A DNA stretch of 64,000 bases from an uncultured Bacteroides sp. (GTDB lineage Bacteria; Bacteroidota; Bacteroidia; Bacteroidales; Bacteroidaceae). Of the stretch, positions 43,102 to 52,579 are shown piece by piece. How positions within the stretch are numbered: the stretch's first letter is position 1; each line of letters opens with the position of its first letter. Below the pieces are notes generated by a model, which was not told where the DNA came from, did no database searches, and was given only the letters and a program-made list of their open reading frames with translations. The DNA is taken from NCBI GenBank assembly GCA_944320945.1, contig CALUJK010000104.1, forward strand, positions 18,558-82,557. Reading direction: 5' to 3'. Both the position numbers and the translations under genes were made by a program.

Positions 43102-44466
43102 TTAGTTGTTTTCTGATTCGTTTCCAGTAGTTTCTTCCACCTCCTGCCTCGGCGCACGGGACAAGCGACGGTACTTGCGTTCTCTTCGCCTGATAATCAG
43201 CACATCCACAGCCACTACCAGCAGCAAAGGTACGAAAAACCATAGGAACACATATCCTAAAGTCTCCCAACCGCTTACATGTTTCTGCACACCCAAAGAC
43301 AGATTCTCCAAACGGTCGGTCAGCACATATTCATCAGGCAATTCATTGTGGCTCCACTTATTCAGGATTACTCCCTGCTTAAGCAATAATAAGCCCGGAT
43401 TGGAACGAATAATCGTTTTCAACGTAATATCGTCCACCAAGCAAAAAGGATACTCGGCTCCGGTTCTGTCCCTCCATTGCTCGATAGCTTCATCGGGAGA
43501 AGAAGTCAGTGCGTAAAAACCATAGCCATTCTCCACACTATAGTCATATATCTCATTTATCAAATCGATATTGCTGTCATCCGCTTCCTCCACACGATGA
43601 GCCACCAATAAGAAGGTATATTCAGATGACGAAAGAATACGGTCTGTCAAGTCCTCCCCCGTTTCCTGACTGACAAGCGCAAAATCCTGTATGGGCGGTT
43701 CGTAGCCTTTTTCCTTCACTACAGTACGCGCTTCTATGAATTGCCATGTACTATCCGGATAATTCTCCAACGTGAACTCCTGCCGTTCACCATTTTTCTC
43801 AAGGGTGAAGTAGGTCTCATACACGGTAGGTTTAGCGTCTGCGGGCATCTCCATCGCAGCTTTGATGTCAGTCCCTATGCGATAGGGGCGAAAATCAAAT
43901 ACCGGCAAATAGTAAAAACAATAACCTGACAGCGCAAAAACAAACAATATGGTGTAGAGAGACACCATCCACTCCAGCTTCAACGTAACGAAACGAATAA
44001 TGAGTCGCTTATACTTGAACACAAGCACGGTAGCCAACAACAGCACCACATTCTTTCCAAATGTCTGCCAGTTAGTCAGCACAACGGCATCACCAAAACA
44101 GCCGCAATCGGACACGGGATCGGCTATCGCCAAATAGAGCGTCAGCGGTGTCATGAGTGCCAACAAGAGCAATGCCAGCGTAGAAGCAATTTTCCGGCGC
44201 ACACCAAACAAGAGAAACACACCGATGCAAAACTCCAGTGCCGATAAAAGGACAGCTATCAAGAGAGGGAAGAAAGAGGGAAACCAATCTATCATTCCGA
44301 ACGCCATCAGATAGTCTTGGATTTTATAGAAAAATCCAAGCGGGTCGATGACCTTCACAAAGCCTGAGAAAATAAATACTACAGCCAGCAAAAAGCGGCA
44401 TACATTCACACCGGCCTTCAAAATGATATGTTTCCTCGTTACGCCCACTACGCCGTCAATCTCCAA
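43102..44466 (-). CDS. MauE/DoxX-like membrane protein with degenerate thioredoxin-like domain
   Basis: A 454-residue inner-membrane protein. The first 170 residues form a four-to-five-helix DoxX/MauE-type bundle with the conserved DCGCFGDAV motif near residue 117, whose two close cysteines are thought to be redox-active in MauE relatives. After a further helix, residues about 210-400 look like a soluble thioredoxin-like domain (EYTFLLVAHRVEEAD, EYPFCLVDDITLKTIIRSNPGLLLLKQG) without the CxxC motif, and a last helix leads to a basic tail. Similar proteins are known in Bacteroides as the BT_3928 type. It starts inside the end of the DUF1599 gene (11-bp overlap). Confidence 0.82.
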   Translation of the reverse strand: MEIDGVVGVTRKHIILKAGVNVCRFLLAVVFIFSGFVKVIDPLGFFYKIQDYLMAFGMIDWFPSFFPLLIAVLLSALEFCIGVFLLFGVRRKIASTLALLLLALMTPLTLYLAIADPVSDCGCFGDAVVLTNWQTFGKNVVLLLATVLVFKYKRLIIRFVTLKLEWMVSLYTILFVFALSGYCFYYLPVFDFRPYRIGTDIKAAMEMPADAKPTVYETYFTLEKNGERQEFTLENYPDSTWQFIEARTVVKEKGYEPPIQDFALVSQETGEDLTDRILSSSEYTFLLVAHRVEEADDSNIDLINEIYDYSVENGYGFYALTSSPDEAIEQWRDRTGAEYPFCLVDDITLKTIIRSNPGLLLLKQGVILNKWSHNELPDEYVLTDRLENLSLGVQKHVSGWETLGYVFLWFFVPLLLVVAVDVLIIRRRERKYRRLSRAPRQEVEETTGNESENN

Positions 44467-44998
44467 ATTCTATTTTAATCAGGCCAAATACGGCATAATT
44501 AATCATATCCATATAGTTGGCATCTACGCCTTCTGATACCAGTGTCTGCCCTGCCAGGCTCTCTATCTGCTTGGTGCGATAGATTTTCATCAGAATAAGA
44601 TCCGTATAAGAACTGATGCGCATACTGCGCCACGCCTCATCGTAATCATGGTTCTTGGCCAACATCAATTCCAAAGAAGCCTTGGCATATTTATCATACA
44701 ATTCCAATGCTTTCTCATTCGTCAAATCAGCAGCCTCAGCATAACCCAATTCCAACTGTATCAATCCTATAATCCCGTAGTTGACAATCGCAATGAATTC
44801 CGAACGAATGCCTTCGTCTATCAATGTTACACCTTTGGTTTCGATGCTACGGATGCGATTGGCCTTGATGAATATCTGGTCGGTCACCGACGAAGGACGA
44901 AGAATGCGCCATGCGGGACCATAGTCATGCAGTTTTTTAGAGAACAAATCACGGCACACAGCTATGACATGCTCAAATTGTTGCCTCGTATCTTTCAT
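44456..44998 (-). CDS. DUF1599 protein, duplicated domain
   Basis: A 180-residue cytoplasmic protein with two related halves of about 65-70 residues: KKLHDYGPAWRILRPSSVTDQIFIKANRIRSIE (from about residue 21) and KNHDYDEAWRSMRISSYTDLILMKIYRTKQIE (from about 112), each followed by an ISxFxxIxNYGxxGLIQLELG-type helix. This family was proposed to act on nucleotides or modified DNA (Nmad1-like), but no reaction is confirmed. First gene of the DUF1599-MauE-tpiA series. Confidence 0.85.
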   Translation of the reverse strand: MKDTRQQFEHVIAVCRDLFSKKLHDYGPAWRILRPSSVTDQIFIKANRIRSIETKGVTLIDEGIRSEFIAIVNYGIIGLIQLELGYAEAADLTNEKALELYDKYAKASLELMLAKNHDYDEAWRSMRISSYTDLILMKIYRTKQIESLAGQTLVSEGVDANYMDMINYAVFGLIKIEFGD

Positions 44999-45020
44999 AT
45001 CCTTATTATATACAGAGGTG

Positions 45021-45028
45021 CAAAGATA
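45021..45028 (-). promoter_or_regulatory. -7 element for the DUF1599-tpiA operon
   Basis: Minus-strand TATCTTTG, exact match to TAnnTTTG, 22 bp before the ATG at 44998. The remaining gap up to 45347 has AT-rich sequence and repeat copy E. Confidence 0.6.
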
Positions 45029-45192
45029 GGAATAATCAAAGAAAAAAGAAAAAGGAATGCTTCAAAAGGTAAAGACGCCGATAAAAAGTTCTTTAGCGCA
45101 TCTATGCCCGACCAGCTTTTCGCAAATGGTAAAAAATGCATATAGTCGCAGCATAGCTATATTTCCAATAACCGCCATCTATATATGGTACT

Positions 45193-45290
45193 ACCACGAA
45201 GTATATTTGGTTCACGAACGAAAAGGCTTTCGTCCGTGAACCAAATATACTTCGTGGTTACCCCTGCCAGAAGGTATTGTAGCGGGGAAT
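45193..45290 (+). repeat. Dispersed structured repeat, copy E (shortened, with long hairpin)
   Basis: The arms 45193-45223 and 45228-45258 form a 31-bp stem with one mismatch and a 4-nt loop (AGGC). The stem carries the family modules (CACGAACGAAA, TTTCGTCCGTG and AATATACTTCG). A family-like hairpin region follows (CCCCTGCCAGAAGG...GTAGCGGGG). The left end (GGCATTTG) and the right AAAGTAAT end seen in other copies are absent. It lies between the M23 peptidase and DUF1599 genes. Confidence 0.75.
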
Positions 45291-45347
45291 AATCTTATAC
45301 CCCATCCACGAGGTCTGATTTAAAAATATTAAGCAGTAATGAAGTAT

Positions 45348-46199
45348 TTACGAACAGCGCAACACCTGACCGGGGCGCAAAACGGTGCGACGCGTGATGT
45401 GATTCAACTTACAGAGACGACTGACAGTAGTGCCCTGACGAGCCGCAATCTTGGAAAGAGTATCACCTCGTTTCACTTTATAGAAAATACCCTTACCCGA
45501 CTGTCCGCCGGATTTTGCCTTTTGGAACGTATAGCTGTCGGCCAACACATCCTGCTTCGTAAAATCGAACATCAATGCCGGATCAATGGGGATTCCTAAG
45601 AAACGGGTTTCAAAATGAAGGTGCGAACCTGTAGAACGTCCGGTATTGCCTCCCAGACCAATAGGGTCACCGGAACGCACCAACTGATCTTCCTCGACCA
45701 ACTGCTTGGACAAATGACCATAAACAGTTTCCAAACCGTTATCATGACGAATAACAACATAACGTCCATAACCACGGCGACCTTGATTTTTCACCATACG
45801 CACCTTGCCATCAAAGGCTGCGCGAATCGTGTCACCGACATAGACCTTCACATCCAAACCATAATGCATACGACGACGACGCGGACGATAACCGAAAGTA
45901 TCGGTAATGCGTGTCTGCGTGGTGGGCATGGTAAATCCTGTAAGGTCGAATATATATTTTTCGGGAACAACGGCATTTGCATAGGCATTTACAGCTTTAT
46001 TCGTCCAAACCGGATATATATCCAAACCGGGATAGAGGGACTGTTCCACACGAATTTGCCGCTGGAGAGAGAGAGAGTCAATACTTTTCAGTTTCTTGTC
46101 AACAGGTGCTTGGCGGGCTATCAGGTCTTGTGAAAACAAATTGGAACAAACCATTGTTGTGGCCCCAAGCAACATTACTTTAAAGCAATTAAAATTCAT
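45348..46199 (-). CDS. M23 peptidase with LysM domain
   Basis: Secreted 283-residue peptidoglycan endopeptidase. Signal peptide to about FSQD, residue 25. The zinc peptidase domain has MHYGLDVKV (His and Asp, near residue 122), GLETVYGHLSK and the SHLHFETR motif near residue 206. A LysM domain sits at the C-terminus (YKVKRGDTLSKIAARQG, LCKLNHITRRTVLRPGQ, about 233-283), the reverse of the usual order. It is monocistronic and probably acts in cell wall growth or division. Confidence 0.92.
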   Translation of the reverse strand: MNFNCFKVMLLGATTMVCSNLFSQDLIARQAPVDKKLKSIDSLSLQRQIRVEQSLYPGLDIYPVWTNKAVNAYANAVVPEKYIFDLTGFTMPTTQTRITDTFGYRPRRRRMHYGLDVKVYVGDTIRAAFDGKVRMVKNQGRRGYGRYVVIRHDNGLETVYGHLSKQLVEEDQLVRSGDPIGLGGNTGRSTGSHLHFETRFLGIPIDPALMFDFTKQDVLADSYTFQKAKSGGQSGKGIFYKVKRGDTLSKIAARQGTTVSRLCKLNHITRRTVLRPGQVLRCS

Positions 46200-46295
46200 T
46201 CGTTTCGTCTATTCTTTTTGCTTCGTTTGCCGGCAGATATGCAGATAAATCCACCCAAACAGATAAGCGAGTGTACCTTTTCAAAAAATTTCTTT

Positions 46296-46303
46296 CAAAG
46301 ATA
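46296..46303 (-). promoter_or_regulatory. Candidate -7 element for the M23 peptidase
   Basis: Minus-strand TATCTTTG matches TAnnTTTG, 97 bp before the start at 46199. The rest of this 288-bp gap is AT-rich with no gene seen. Confidence 0.45.
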
Positions 46304-46487
46304 GCATTTATTACAAAAAGAACGACTTTGGAATTAACTTTTTTTATATCCACAAAAGAAGTAAAGAGAAAGAAAACAGAATTAATAATCTATGTATCAA
46401 TATGTTACAAAATACATGTTTAACAACATAAGATACCCTATCAACCGTATCCAGTTAATTTGAGTCAATACAATTGTCTGAAAACAA

Positions 46488-48584
46488 TCAACTAATGGCA
46501 GCCCAATTAACATTGGTCTTACGCAAGGCTTTCAACTGGCGCCAAAGAACTTCATTTTCGGGGAGAGTTCCATCGGGGTCGGTATCTATTACCGTTTGCG
46601 CTACATCACGAACGTATTGCAACAACTGCCCGTCCTGTGCCAGATTGGCTATTTTCAAATCGAAAGCGACACCACTCTGTTGCGTCCCTTCCAAATCACC
46701 GGGGCCACGCAATTTCAGGTCTGCTTCGGCAATCTCAAAACCGTCATTGGTCCGCACCATGATTTCAAGACGCTTGCGGGAATCCTCGGCCAACTTATAA
46801 CCGGTCACCAAAATACAATAAGACTGGTCGGCACCACGCCCTACCCGCCCACGCAATTGATGCAACTGAGACAGTCCAAAGCGTTCTGCATTCTCTATCA
46901 CCATCACGGAAGCATTCGGCACATTGACGCCAACTTCGATTACAGTAGTAGCAACCATGATTTGAGCCTCACCTGAAACGAAACGTTGCATTTGCTCCTC
47001 TTTCTCAGCAGGTTTCATCCGGCCATGCACCATGCACACGGCACAATCCGGAAACACTTCCCGAATATGCTGATACCCCTCCTCCAGATTCTTCAGGTCT
47101 ATCTTCTCACTCTCTTTTATCAAGGGATATACGATATAAATTTGCCGTCCCTCCGCTATCTGCTGACGGATGGAACGATACATGTATGCACGCTGGCTAT
47201 CAAACTGGTGGATAGTCGCTATCGGCTTACGGCCGGGAGGAAGTTCGTCAATCACAGACACATCCAAATCGCCATACAGCGTCATGGCAAGAGTACGGGG
47301 AATAGGAGTGGCTGTCATTACCAGAACATGAGGGGGCTGCGCACTTTTTGCCCACAGGCGTGCCCGTTGAGCTACTCCGAAACGATGCTGTTCATCAATA
47401 ACGACCAGCCCCAGTGAAGCAAAATTCACCGTATCTTCTATCACCGCATGAGTGCCGATAAGAATATGCACGTCACCCGTCAGCAATCCATTCAAGATAG
47501 CCTCTCTCCGCTTACCTTTAATGGAACCCGTTAATAATTCCACCCGAATGCCCAGGCCGGATGTCAATTGTAAAATAGTATCATAATGCTGGCTTGCCAG
47601 AATTTCGGTAGGTGCCATCATACAGGTTTGAAACCCATTATCCAACGCTATCAGCATACTCATCAATGCCACAAGCGTTTTACCACTACCTACATCACCC
47701 TGCAACAGACGGTTCATTTGACGTCCCGACCCCAAATCACGGCGTATCTCTTTCAGGACTCTCTTTTGGGCGTTCGTCAATTCAAACGGCAAATGGGTAG
47801 CATAAAAAGTATTGAAAATAGCCCCAACCTTTTGAAAAACATATCCACGATACTTCCGCTGGCGGTCTTTGGCATACCGCAGGATATTCAGTTGGATATA
47901 CAACAGGTCCTCGAACTTCAAGCGATACTGTGCCCGACGAAGTATCTCTGCATTAGCAGGGAAATGGACATTCATAAGCGCTTCCGTAAGCGGCATCAGG
48001 TGATTGACACTTATTATAGTGGAAGAAAGAGTTTCCGGCAAAGGTGTTTGCAGCTGCTGTATTATATTCTTCACCATTTTTTCGATGGCATGAGAGTTAA
48101 GCATACTGCGCTTCATCTTCTCCGTCGTGCTATAATAAGGTTGTAATCCCATAGTAGAGAAGTTGACTTCTTCTGCCAGATCTATATCCGGATGGGCGAT
48201 GTTGATCCGTCCGTTAAACACGCTAGGACGTCCGAACACGACATATTGCTGACGGACTTTATATTTGCTTAAGACGTACTTGAGTCCCTGAAACCAGATT
48301 AAATCAACCACCCCGGTACCGTCAGAGAAATGCGCAATCAGCCGCCGCTGGCGTCCTTCGCCTGCTGTCTCGAAACTAAGAATCTCCCCTTTCAACTGTA
48401 TGTACGGCATCGAACCTTCCAACTCGCGGATGGAATAAATGCGACTCCGGTCCACATATTTATAGGGGAAACAATAAAGCAAGTCTTGGAAAGAATAAAC
48501 GCCCAACTCCTTATTGAGTATCGCCGCCCGTTGCGGGCCGACACCCGGTAGAAACTTTATGTCACGCGTCATTAAATCGAACAT
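46488..48584 (-). CDS. recG: ATP-dependent DNA helicase RecG
   Basis: Remodels stalled forks and recombination intermediates. 698 residues: N-terminal wedge/OB domain (to about 260, [13 protein letters not shown] with a helix-hairpin-helix look), then SF2 helicase motifs: [13 protein letters not shown] (Walker A, about 300), VIDEQHRFG (DExH-like, about 395), MTATPIPRT (about 420), and the C-terminal helicase half with [11 protein letters not shown] (about 600). Start at ATG 48584 overlaps ispD by 13 bp; an ATG at 48572 forming TAATG with the ispD stop is also possible. Last gene of the seven-gene operon starting at pdxJ. Confidence 0.96.
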   Translation of the reverse strand: MFDLMTRDIKFLPGVGPQRAAILNKELGVYSFQDLLYCFPYKYVDRSRIYSIRELEGSMPYIQLKGEILSFETAGEGRQRRLIAHFSDGTGVVDLIWFQGLKYVLSKYKVRQQYVVFGRPSVFNGRINIAHPDIDLAEEVNFSTMGLQPYYSTTEKMKRSMLNSHAIEKMVKNIIQQLQTPLPETLSSTIISVNHLMPLTEALMNVHFPANAEILRRAQYRLKFEDLLYIQLNILRYAKDRQRKYRGYVFQKVGAIFNTFYATHLPFELTNAQKRVLKEIRRDLGSGRQMNRLLQGDVGSGKTLVALMSMLIALDNGFQTCMMAPTEILASQHYDTILQLTSGLGIRVELLTGSIKGKRREAILNGLLTGDVHILIGTHAVIEDTVNFASLGLVVIDEQHRFGVAQRARLWAKSAQPPHVLVMTATPIPRTLAMTLYGDLDVSVIDELPPGRKPIATIHQFDSQRAYMYRSIRQQIAEGRQIYIVYPLIKESEKIDLKNLEEGYQHIREVFPDCAVCMVHGRMKPAEKEEQMQRFVSGEAQIMVATTVIEVGVNVPNASVMVIENAERFGLSQLHQLRGRVGRGADQSYCILVTGYKLAEDSRKRLEIMVRTNDGFEIAEADLKLRGPGDLEGTQQSGVAFDLKIANLAQDGQLLQYVRDVAQTVIDTDPDGTLPENEVLWRQLKALRKTNVNWAAIS

Positions 48585-49246
48585 GACTCCAATAAAGCTG
48601 CTGCGACTTTTAGATCAAAGGGAGTGGTTATCTTTATATTCTCACGATTTCCGTCGGTTAACGTAACAGGGATACCCAATGCTTCTACCACTGAAGCATC
48701 ATCGGTAAAATGGGGTGAGTAAGATTGTCTGTAGGCTTCTTTCAGCACTTCTACGTCAAAGACTTGTGGGGTTTGTACCAGTTTATAGGCACTGCGGTCT
48801 ACCGTTACACTACGTGTCCCTTCCAAGTGCCGCACGGTTTCTACCACATCAGTAACAGGAACTACGGCTTTCTCGCGCGCTGCCAACTCATAGCATCGTG
48901 CAATCACGTCCTGACTCACCAAAGGACGAACGCCGTCATGTACCCCCACGCATCCCGAGGCATCCACCTGCGAAAGTCCGTTCTTCACTGAATGAAAACG
49001 TGTTTCTCCCCCTCCAACCACCACATGGGGAACAAAAAAATGGTACTCCCGACACAACCCGTCCCAATAGTCGCGTTGATTATCCGGAAGTACCAATATG
49101 ATTTTCATTTGAGGATTGTATGTATGAAAAGCATTGATCGTATGCATCAATACCGGCTTTCCACCAACATCCAGGAATTGCTTAGGAAGTTCCGTTCCCA
49201 TACGGAGTCCCTTGCCACCGGCCACTATGATTACATACTGCTTCAT
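48572..49246 (-). CDS. ispD: 2-C-methyl-D-erythritol 4-phosphate cytidylyltransferase
   Basis: Makes CDP-methylerythritol in the MEP isoprenoid pathway. 224 residues with the nucleotidyltransferase start [20 protein letters not shown], the [11 protein letters not shown] motif near residue 100 and [11 protein letters not shown]. It starts 23 bp after the DJ-1 gene and overlaps recG by 13 bp. Confidence 0.95.
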   Translation of the reverse strand: MKQYVIIVAGGKGLRMGTELPKQFLDVGGKPVLMHTINAFHTYNPQMKIILVLPDNQRDYWDGLCREYHFFVPHVVVGGGETRFHSVKNGLSQVDASGCVGVHDGVRPLVSQDVIARCYELAAREKAVVPVTDVVETVRHLEGTRSVTVDRSAYKLVQTPQVFDVEVLKEAYRQSYSPHFTDDASVVEALGIPVTLTDGNRENIKITTPFDLKVAAALLESCSI

Positions 49247-49269
49247 ACATATTTACCTCTATCTTGTCC

Positions 49270-49821
49270 TTACTGAGCCATGCACATGGCACTCTTCAAC
49301 TCTTCGACTTTTTCTTTTCCTTTCAGTGTTTCCACGATGGCCAGAGCAAAGTCGAATGCAGCACCCGGTCCTTTTCCCGTCATAAAATTGCCATCCTTCT
49401 CCACAACAGCTGCCGTGTACTCCGCCCCTTCCAGATCCTGTTCAAATCCGGGATAGCAAGTTGCTTTCTTTCCTTTCAACAGGCCAAGTTTACCCAATAT
49501 CATCGGGGCAGCACAAATAGCGGCAACCGGTTTCTGTGCTTCAACGGTACGAAGTATCAATTTACGCAAGTCTTCACACTTCTCCAGTGTCTCGGCGCCT
49601 GGCATTCCACCCGGTAATACGAGCATCTCTGCATCAAAAAAATCGCAATTCACAATATTCTTGTCACAAAGTACAGGGACACCATGAGCACCCGTTACTA
49701 TTTCATCGGGAGTCACCGTAATCATAGCGACATTCAGTCCCGCACGTCTCATTATATCTACCGCAGCAAAGGCTTCCATTTCCTCAAAACCGTCTGCAAA
49801 AAACACATAAACTGTTCCCAT
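49270..49821 (-). CDS. DJ-1/PfpI-family protein
   Basis: A 183-residue DJ-1/ThiJ/PfpI-type protein. It opens TVYVFFADGFEEMEA (with the conserved Glu near residue 14), and the elbow cysteine is in AAICAAPMILGKLGLL near residue 102. Members are glyoxalases, deglycases or chaperones; which applies here is not clear. It lies between tonB and ispD in the operon. Confidence 0.9.
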   Translation of the reverse strand: MGTVYVFFADGFEEMEAFAAVDIMRRAGLNVAMITVTPDEIVTGAHGVPVLCDKNIVNCDFFDAEMLVLPGGMPGAETLEKCEDLRKLILRTVEAQKPVAAICAAPMILGKLGLLKGKKATCYPGFEQDLEGAEYTAAVVEKDGNFMTGKGPGAAFDFALAIVETLKGKEKVEELKSAMCMAQ

Positions 49822-49836
49822 TCTTTTTTCTCCTTA

Positions 49837-50640
49837 TCATTTTAGTTTAAATTCGTATGTTATTGTTCCTATCTGATTATCCAGCCCCTCTATCGCATTA
49901 AAACGGGCTTTCTTTGCCGCATCCAAAGCAGCTTTCCGCAATGCTTGGTTAACGGTATTTGTCTGCCGGTTAATAGCGGCCGACACGACTCTACCCGCAG
50001 GGTTCACAGTAATGGTAACTACTACTTTACCTTCATCTTGCACATTATATATCGGACGCGGCAAACCGCCTTCTCCCAACGAACGCCCACCCAACTCAAA
50101 CGAGCCGTATCCTCCCAATCCGGCAGACGCACCTTGCGGCGCATTGCCTGTGGGACTTCCCTGCGTACCGCTCTGCTGCGAACTTTCCGTATTGCCCAAC
50201 TGAGACCCTTTGCCAAAAGCACCGGCAACTCTCTGCCGAACCGCTTCTTCGGCAGCTTTTCTTTCGCGTTCTGCCTGCTCCTCGGCAAGTCTGCGGGCTT
50301 CTGCCGCTTTTTCCTCATCGCTTTTGACCGGATCAGTCTCATCTTCACGAACGTCCGACGATTGTTCAATGGCAACGGTCTCTTCTAGTTCCTGAGTGAT
50401 CAAAGGTTCGTCAGCTTCCAAAGGTTCTGTTTCCACTGCTGCTTGCGGCATCGTCTCTACCTCCACCAAAGAGTTTCCCCACGCATCCGTAAGCTCTCCC
50501 ACCATCACCGGCAATCCGCTTTCCTCCTCCGGTTCCGGTAGAGGGAAAAACGTCAGAACCAAAAAAATAAGCACAACCGCATGCACTGCAATTGCCCCTA
50601 TCAGACCGATATATTTACCTTTCGTCTTCTGATTCATCAC
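49837..50640 (-). CDS. tonB: TonB-like energy transducer
   Basis: A 267-residue protein with an N-terminal inner-membrane helix (IGLIGAIAVHAVVLIFLVLTFFPLP), an acidic/proline and then charged, coiled middle (about 70-130, EKAAEARRLAEEQAERER), a glycine/serine-rich linker, and a C-terminal TonB domain (VVVTITVNPAGRVVSAAINRQTN, KARFNAIEGLDNQIG). It carries energy from ExbBD to outer-membrane transporters. The charged coil also recalls TolA, so a Tol-like role is possible. It overlaps exbD by 4 bp. Confidence 0.85.
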   Translation of the reverse strand: MMNQKTKGKYIGLIGAIAVHAVVLIFLVLTFFPLPEPEEESGLPVMVGELTDAWGNSLVEVETMPQAAVETEPLEADEPLITQELEETVAIEQSSDVREDETDPVKSDEEKAAEARRLAEEQAERERKAAEEAVRQRVAGAFGKGSQLGNTESSQQSGTQGSPTGNAPQGASAGLGGYGSFELGGRSLGEGGLPRPIYNVQDEGKVVVTITVNPAGRVVSAAINRQTNTVNQALRKAALDAAKKARFNAIEGLDNQIGTITYEFKLK

Positions 50641-51053
50641 TTATCTGCTTCCGGCGGACGGGTAGCTAACACCATTTTAAAATGATTTTCATTAGCTATA
50701 TTCAAAACTCTTACAATTTCTCGATAAGGCACAGTTTCATCCGCATACAGCGCCACGTACATTTCCGGCTCGCGGGCAGCACACGACTGCAAAAATGGTG
50801 CCAATTCGTCCAACGCCACAGCCTGCTCACGCTCATTGCCAAAACCGGCATAATAGTTCAAATCCTTATCAATTATTACCCGCGTCAAAGGCTTTGCCGA
50901 TGTCTGCTCTTTGCCCTGCGGCAACAACACTTTAATGGCGTTCGGAGAGACGACCGTGGAAGTTATCATAAAGAATATCAGCAAGAGGAAGATAACATCC
51001 GTCATTGACGCCATACTGAAATTGGGCGATATTTTAGCTCGACGTTTTAGCAT
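50637..51053 (-). CDS. exbD: Biopolymer transport protein ExbD/TolR
   Basis: 138 residues with one membrane helix (MTDVIFLLLIFFMITSTVV), the essential Asp at the start of that helix near residue 19, and a C-terminal periplasmic domain. It forms the proton-driven stator with ExbB. It overlaps exbB at its 5' end by 7 bp and tonB at its 3' end by 4 bp, so all three are translationally coupled. Confidence 0.93.
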   Translation of the reverse strand: MLKRRAKISPNFSMASMTDVIFLLLIFFMITSTVVSPNAIKVLLPQGKEQTSAKPLTRVIIDKDLNYYAGFGNEREQAVALDELAPFLQSCAAREPEMYVALYADETVPYREIVRVLNIANENHFKMVLATRPPEADK

Positions 51054-51760
51054 GGTTCATTCAGTAAATCCATAAATGCCATCGTTTTGGCTTCCATTTT
51101 ATTGACTACGCCGTCCACCAAAGTCACCAGATAGTTATAGGCAAACATCGCAATAATTCCCACAATCAAACCACCGACTGTAGTAATCATGGCTTCATAA
51201 ATACCACCGGAAAGCAACGTGATATCAATATTATTACCGGCATTCGCCATTTCAAAGAAAGCACGCACCATACCGGTCACCGTTCCCAGAAAGCCAATCA
51301 TCGGTGCTCCCGAGGAAATCGTTGCCATAATCGTCAACCCTTTCTCCAGCTTAGCCACTTCGATATTACCGACATTTTCAATAGCAGCCTGAACGTCATT
51401 CACCGGACGTCCCAACCGACTGATGCCTTTCTCTATCATGCGTGCAGAAGGCGTGTTTACACTGCGGCAATAGGCAATGGCCGCCTTAATCTCGCCCCCT
51501 AAGATATAGTCTTTTATTTTATCCATGAAAAGCGGATCTTCCTTTCCCGCCTTTCGAATCACGTAGTTACGCTCAAACAAAATATAGAAACATATCAAAG
51601 AAAGCACCCCCAACACAATCATTATCCATCCACCTTTTACGGCCATACTCCACAGATTCATCTCATCGGCAGCAGCCACAGGCGTAAGTACAGGATTACC
51701 ACCAGCCAGAGAGTCGGCCAGTGAAACAGACATTTGCGTCAGTAACATCATCACATTCAT
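51047..51760 (-). CDS. exbB: MotA/TolQ/ExbB proton channel
   Basis: 237 residues with three membrane segments (IMIVLGVLSLICFYILFE, TIMATISSGAPMIGFLGTVTGMVRAF, TTVGGLIVGIIAMFAYN). The family motif GAPMIGFLGTVTGM is intact, and the cytoplasmic loop between helices 1 and 2 is as long as usual. With ExbD it converts proton flow to TonB motion. Its ATG shares a base with the pdxJ stop (TAATG). Confidence 0.94.
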   Translation of the reverse strand: MNVMMLLTQMSVSLADSLAGGNPVLTPVAAADEMNLWSMAVKGGWIMIVLGVLSLICFYILFERNYVIRKAGKEDPLFMDKIKDYILGGEIKAAIAYCRSVNTPSARMIEKGISRLGRPVNDVQAAIENVGNIEVAKLEKGLTIMATISSGAPMIGFLGTVTGMVRAFFEMANAGNNIDITLLSGGIYEAMITTVGGLIVGIIAMFAYNYLVTLVDGVVNKMEAKTMAFMDLLNEPC

Positions 51761-52473
51761 CAGATTAAACAGTTTTTATATTCCTTAATCGTCTTTTCCA
51801 ACCCCAGATACAGCGCATCACATATCAGTGCATGCCCAATAGATACCTCGTCCAACCAAGGAATGTTTTTATGAAAGAAAGCCAAATTCTCCAAACTTAA
51901 ATCGTGTCCGGCATTCAGACCAAGCCCCAGACTCCGGGCCAGTTTAGCCGCCTCTACAAAAGGAGCGACAGCAGCAACCTTATCATTGCCATAGGCAGAC
52001 GCATAAGGTTCCGTGTAAAGTTCCACGCGGTCGGCTCCGGCTTTGGCTGCGTACTCCACCATCACGGCATCGGTAGAAACAAACACAGAAGTGCGAATAC
52101 CGGCATGCTTAAACTTATCCAATACTTCCGTCAAGAAGCCCAAATTGGATTTGGTATCCCATCCTGAATTAGACGTAAGCTGAGTAGGACTGTCCGGCAC
52201 CAACGTCACTTGATGTGGCTTCACCTTCAATATCAGGTCTATAAAATCATCCGAAGGATAGCCTTCTATATTATACTCCGTACTCAGCAACGGACGCAGG
52301 TCATACACATCTTTTTTACGGATATGCCGCTCGTCCGGACGCGGGTGTACAGTGATGCCGTCAGCACCAAAACGTTCACAATCCAATGCCACTTTTACCA
52401 CATCTGGTACATTGCCGCCACGGGCGTTACGCAAGGTTGCTACCTTATTAATATTCACGCTTAGTTTCGTCAT
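51760..52473 (-). CDS. pdxJ: Pyridoxine 5'-phosphate synthase
   Basis: Last step of de novo vitamin B6 synthesis, from 3-amino-2-oxopropyl phosphate and deoxyxylulose 5-phosphate. I take the ATG at 52473 ([10 protein letters not shown]), 237 residues; a frame to 52680 runs antisense through the nadK start and lacks support. Motifs are [15 protein letters not shown] near residue 4, [18 protein letters not shown] near residue 35 and [13 protein letters not shown] near residue 95. It is first in the pdxJ-exbB-exbD-tonB-DJ1-ispD-recG series and divergent from nadK. Confidence 0.96.
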   Translation of the reverse strand: MTKLSVNINKVATLRNARGGNVPDVVKVALDCERFGADGITVHPRPDERHIRKKDVYDLRPLLSTEYNIEGYPSDDFIDLILKVKPHQVTLVPDSPTQLTSNSGWDTKSNLGFLTEVLDKFKHAGIRTSVFVSTDAVMVEYAAKAGADRVELYTEPYASAYGNDKVAAVAPFVEAAKLARSLGLGLNAGHDLSLENLAFFHKNIPWLDEVSIGHALICDALYLGLEKTIKEYKNCLI

Positions 52474-52495
52474 AAATTCATCGTAAGTTTGGGGA

Positions 52496-52503
52496 CAAAA
52501 GTA
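52496..52503 (-). promoter_or_regulatory. -7 element of the pdxJ operon
   Basis: Minus-strand TACTTTTG matches TAnnTTTG, 22 bp before the pdxJ ATG. A weaker plus-strand CATCTTTG about 26 bp before nadK suggests back-to-back promoters in this 106-bp gap. Confidence 0.6.
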
Positions 52504-52579
52504 CAAATAATAGCAATATCTTGGCTGCATTCTAAGAAAAAAATAGCATCTTTGCAACGTAGTACAACAGAAATTAATC

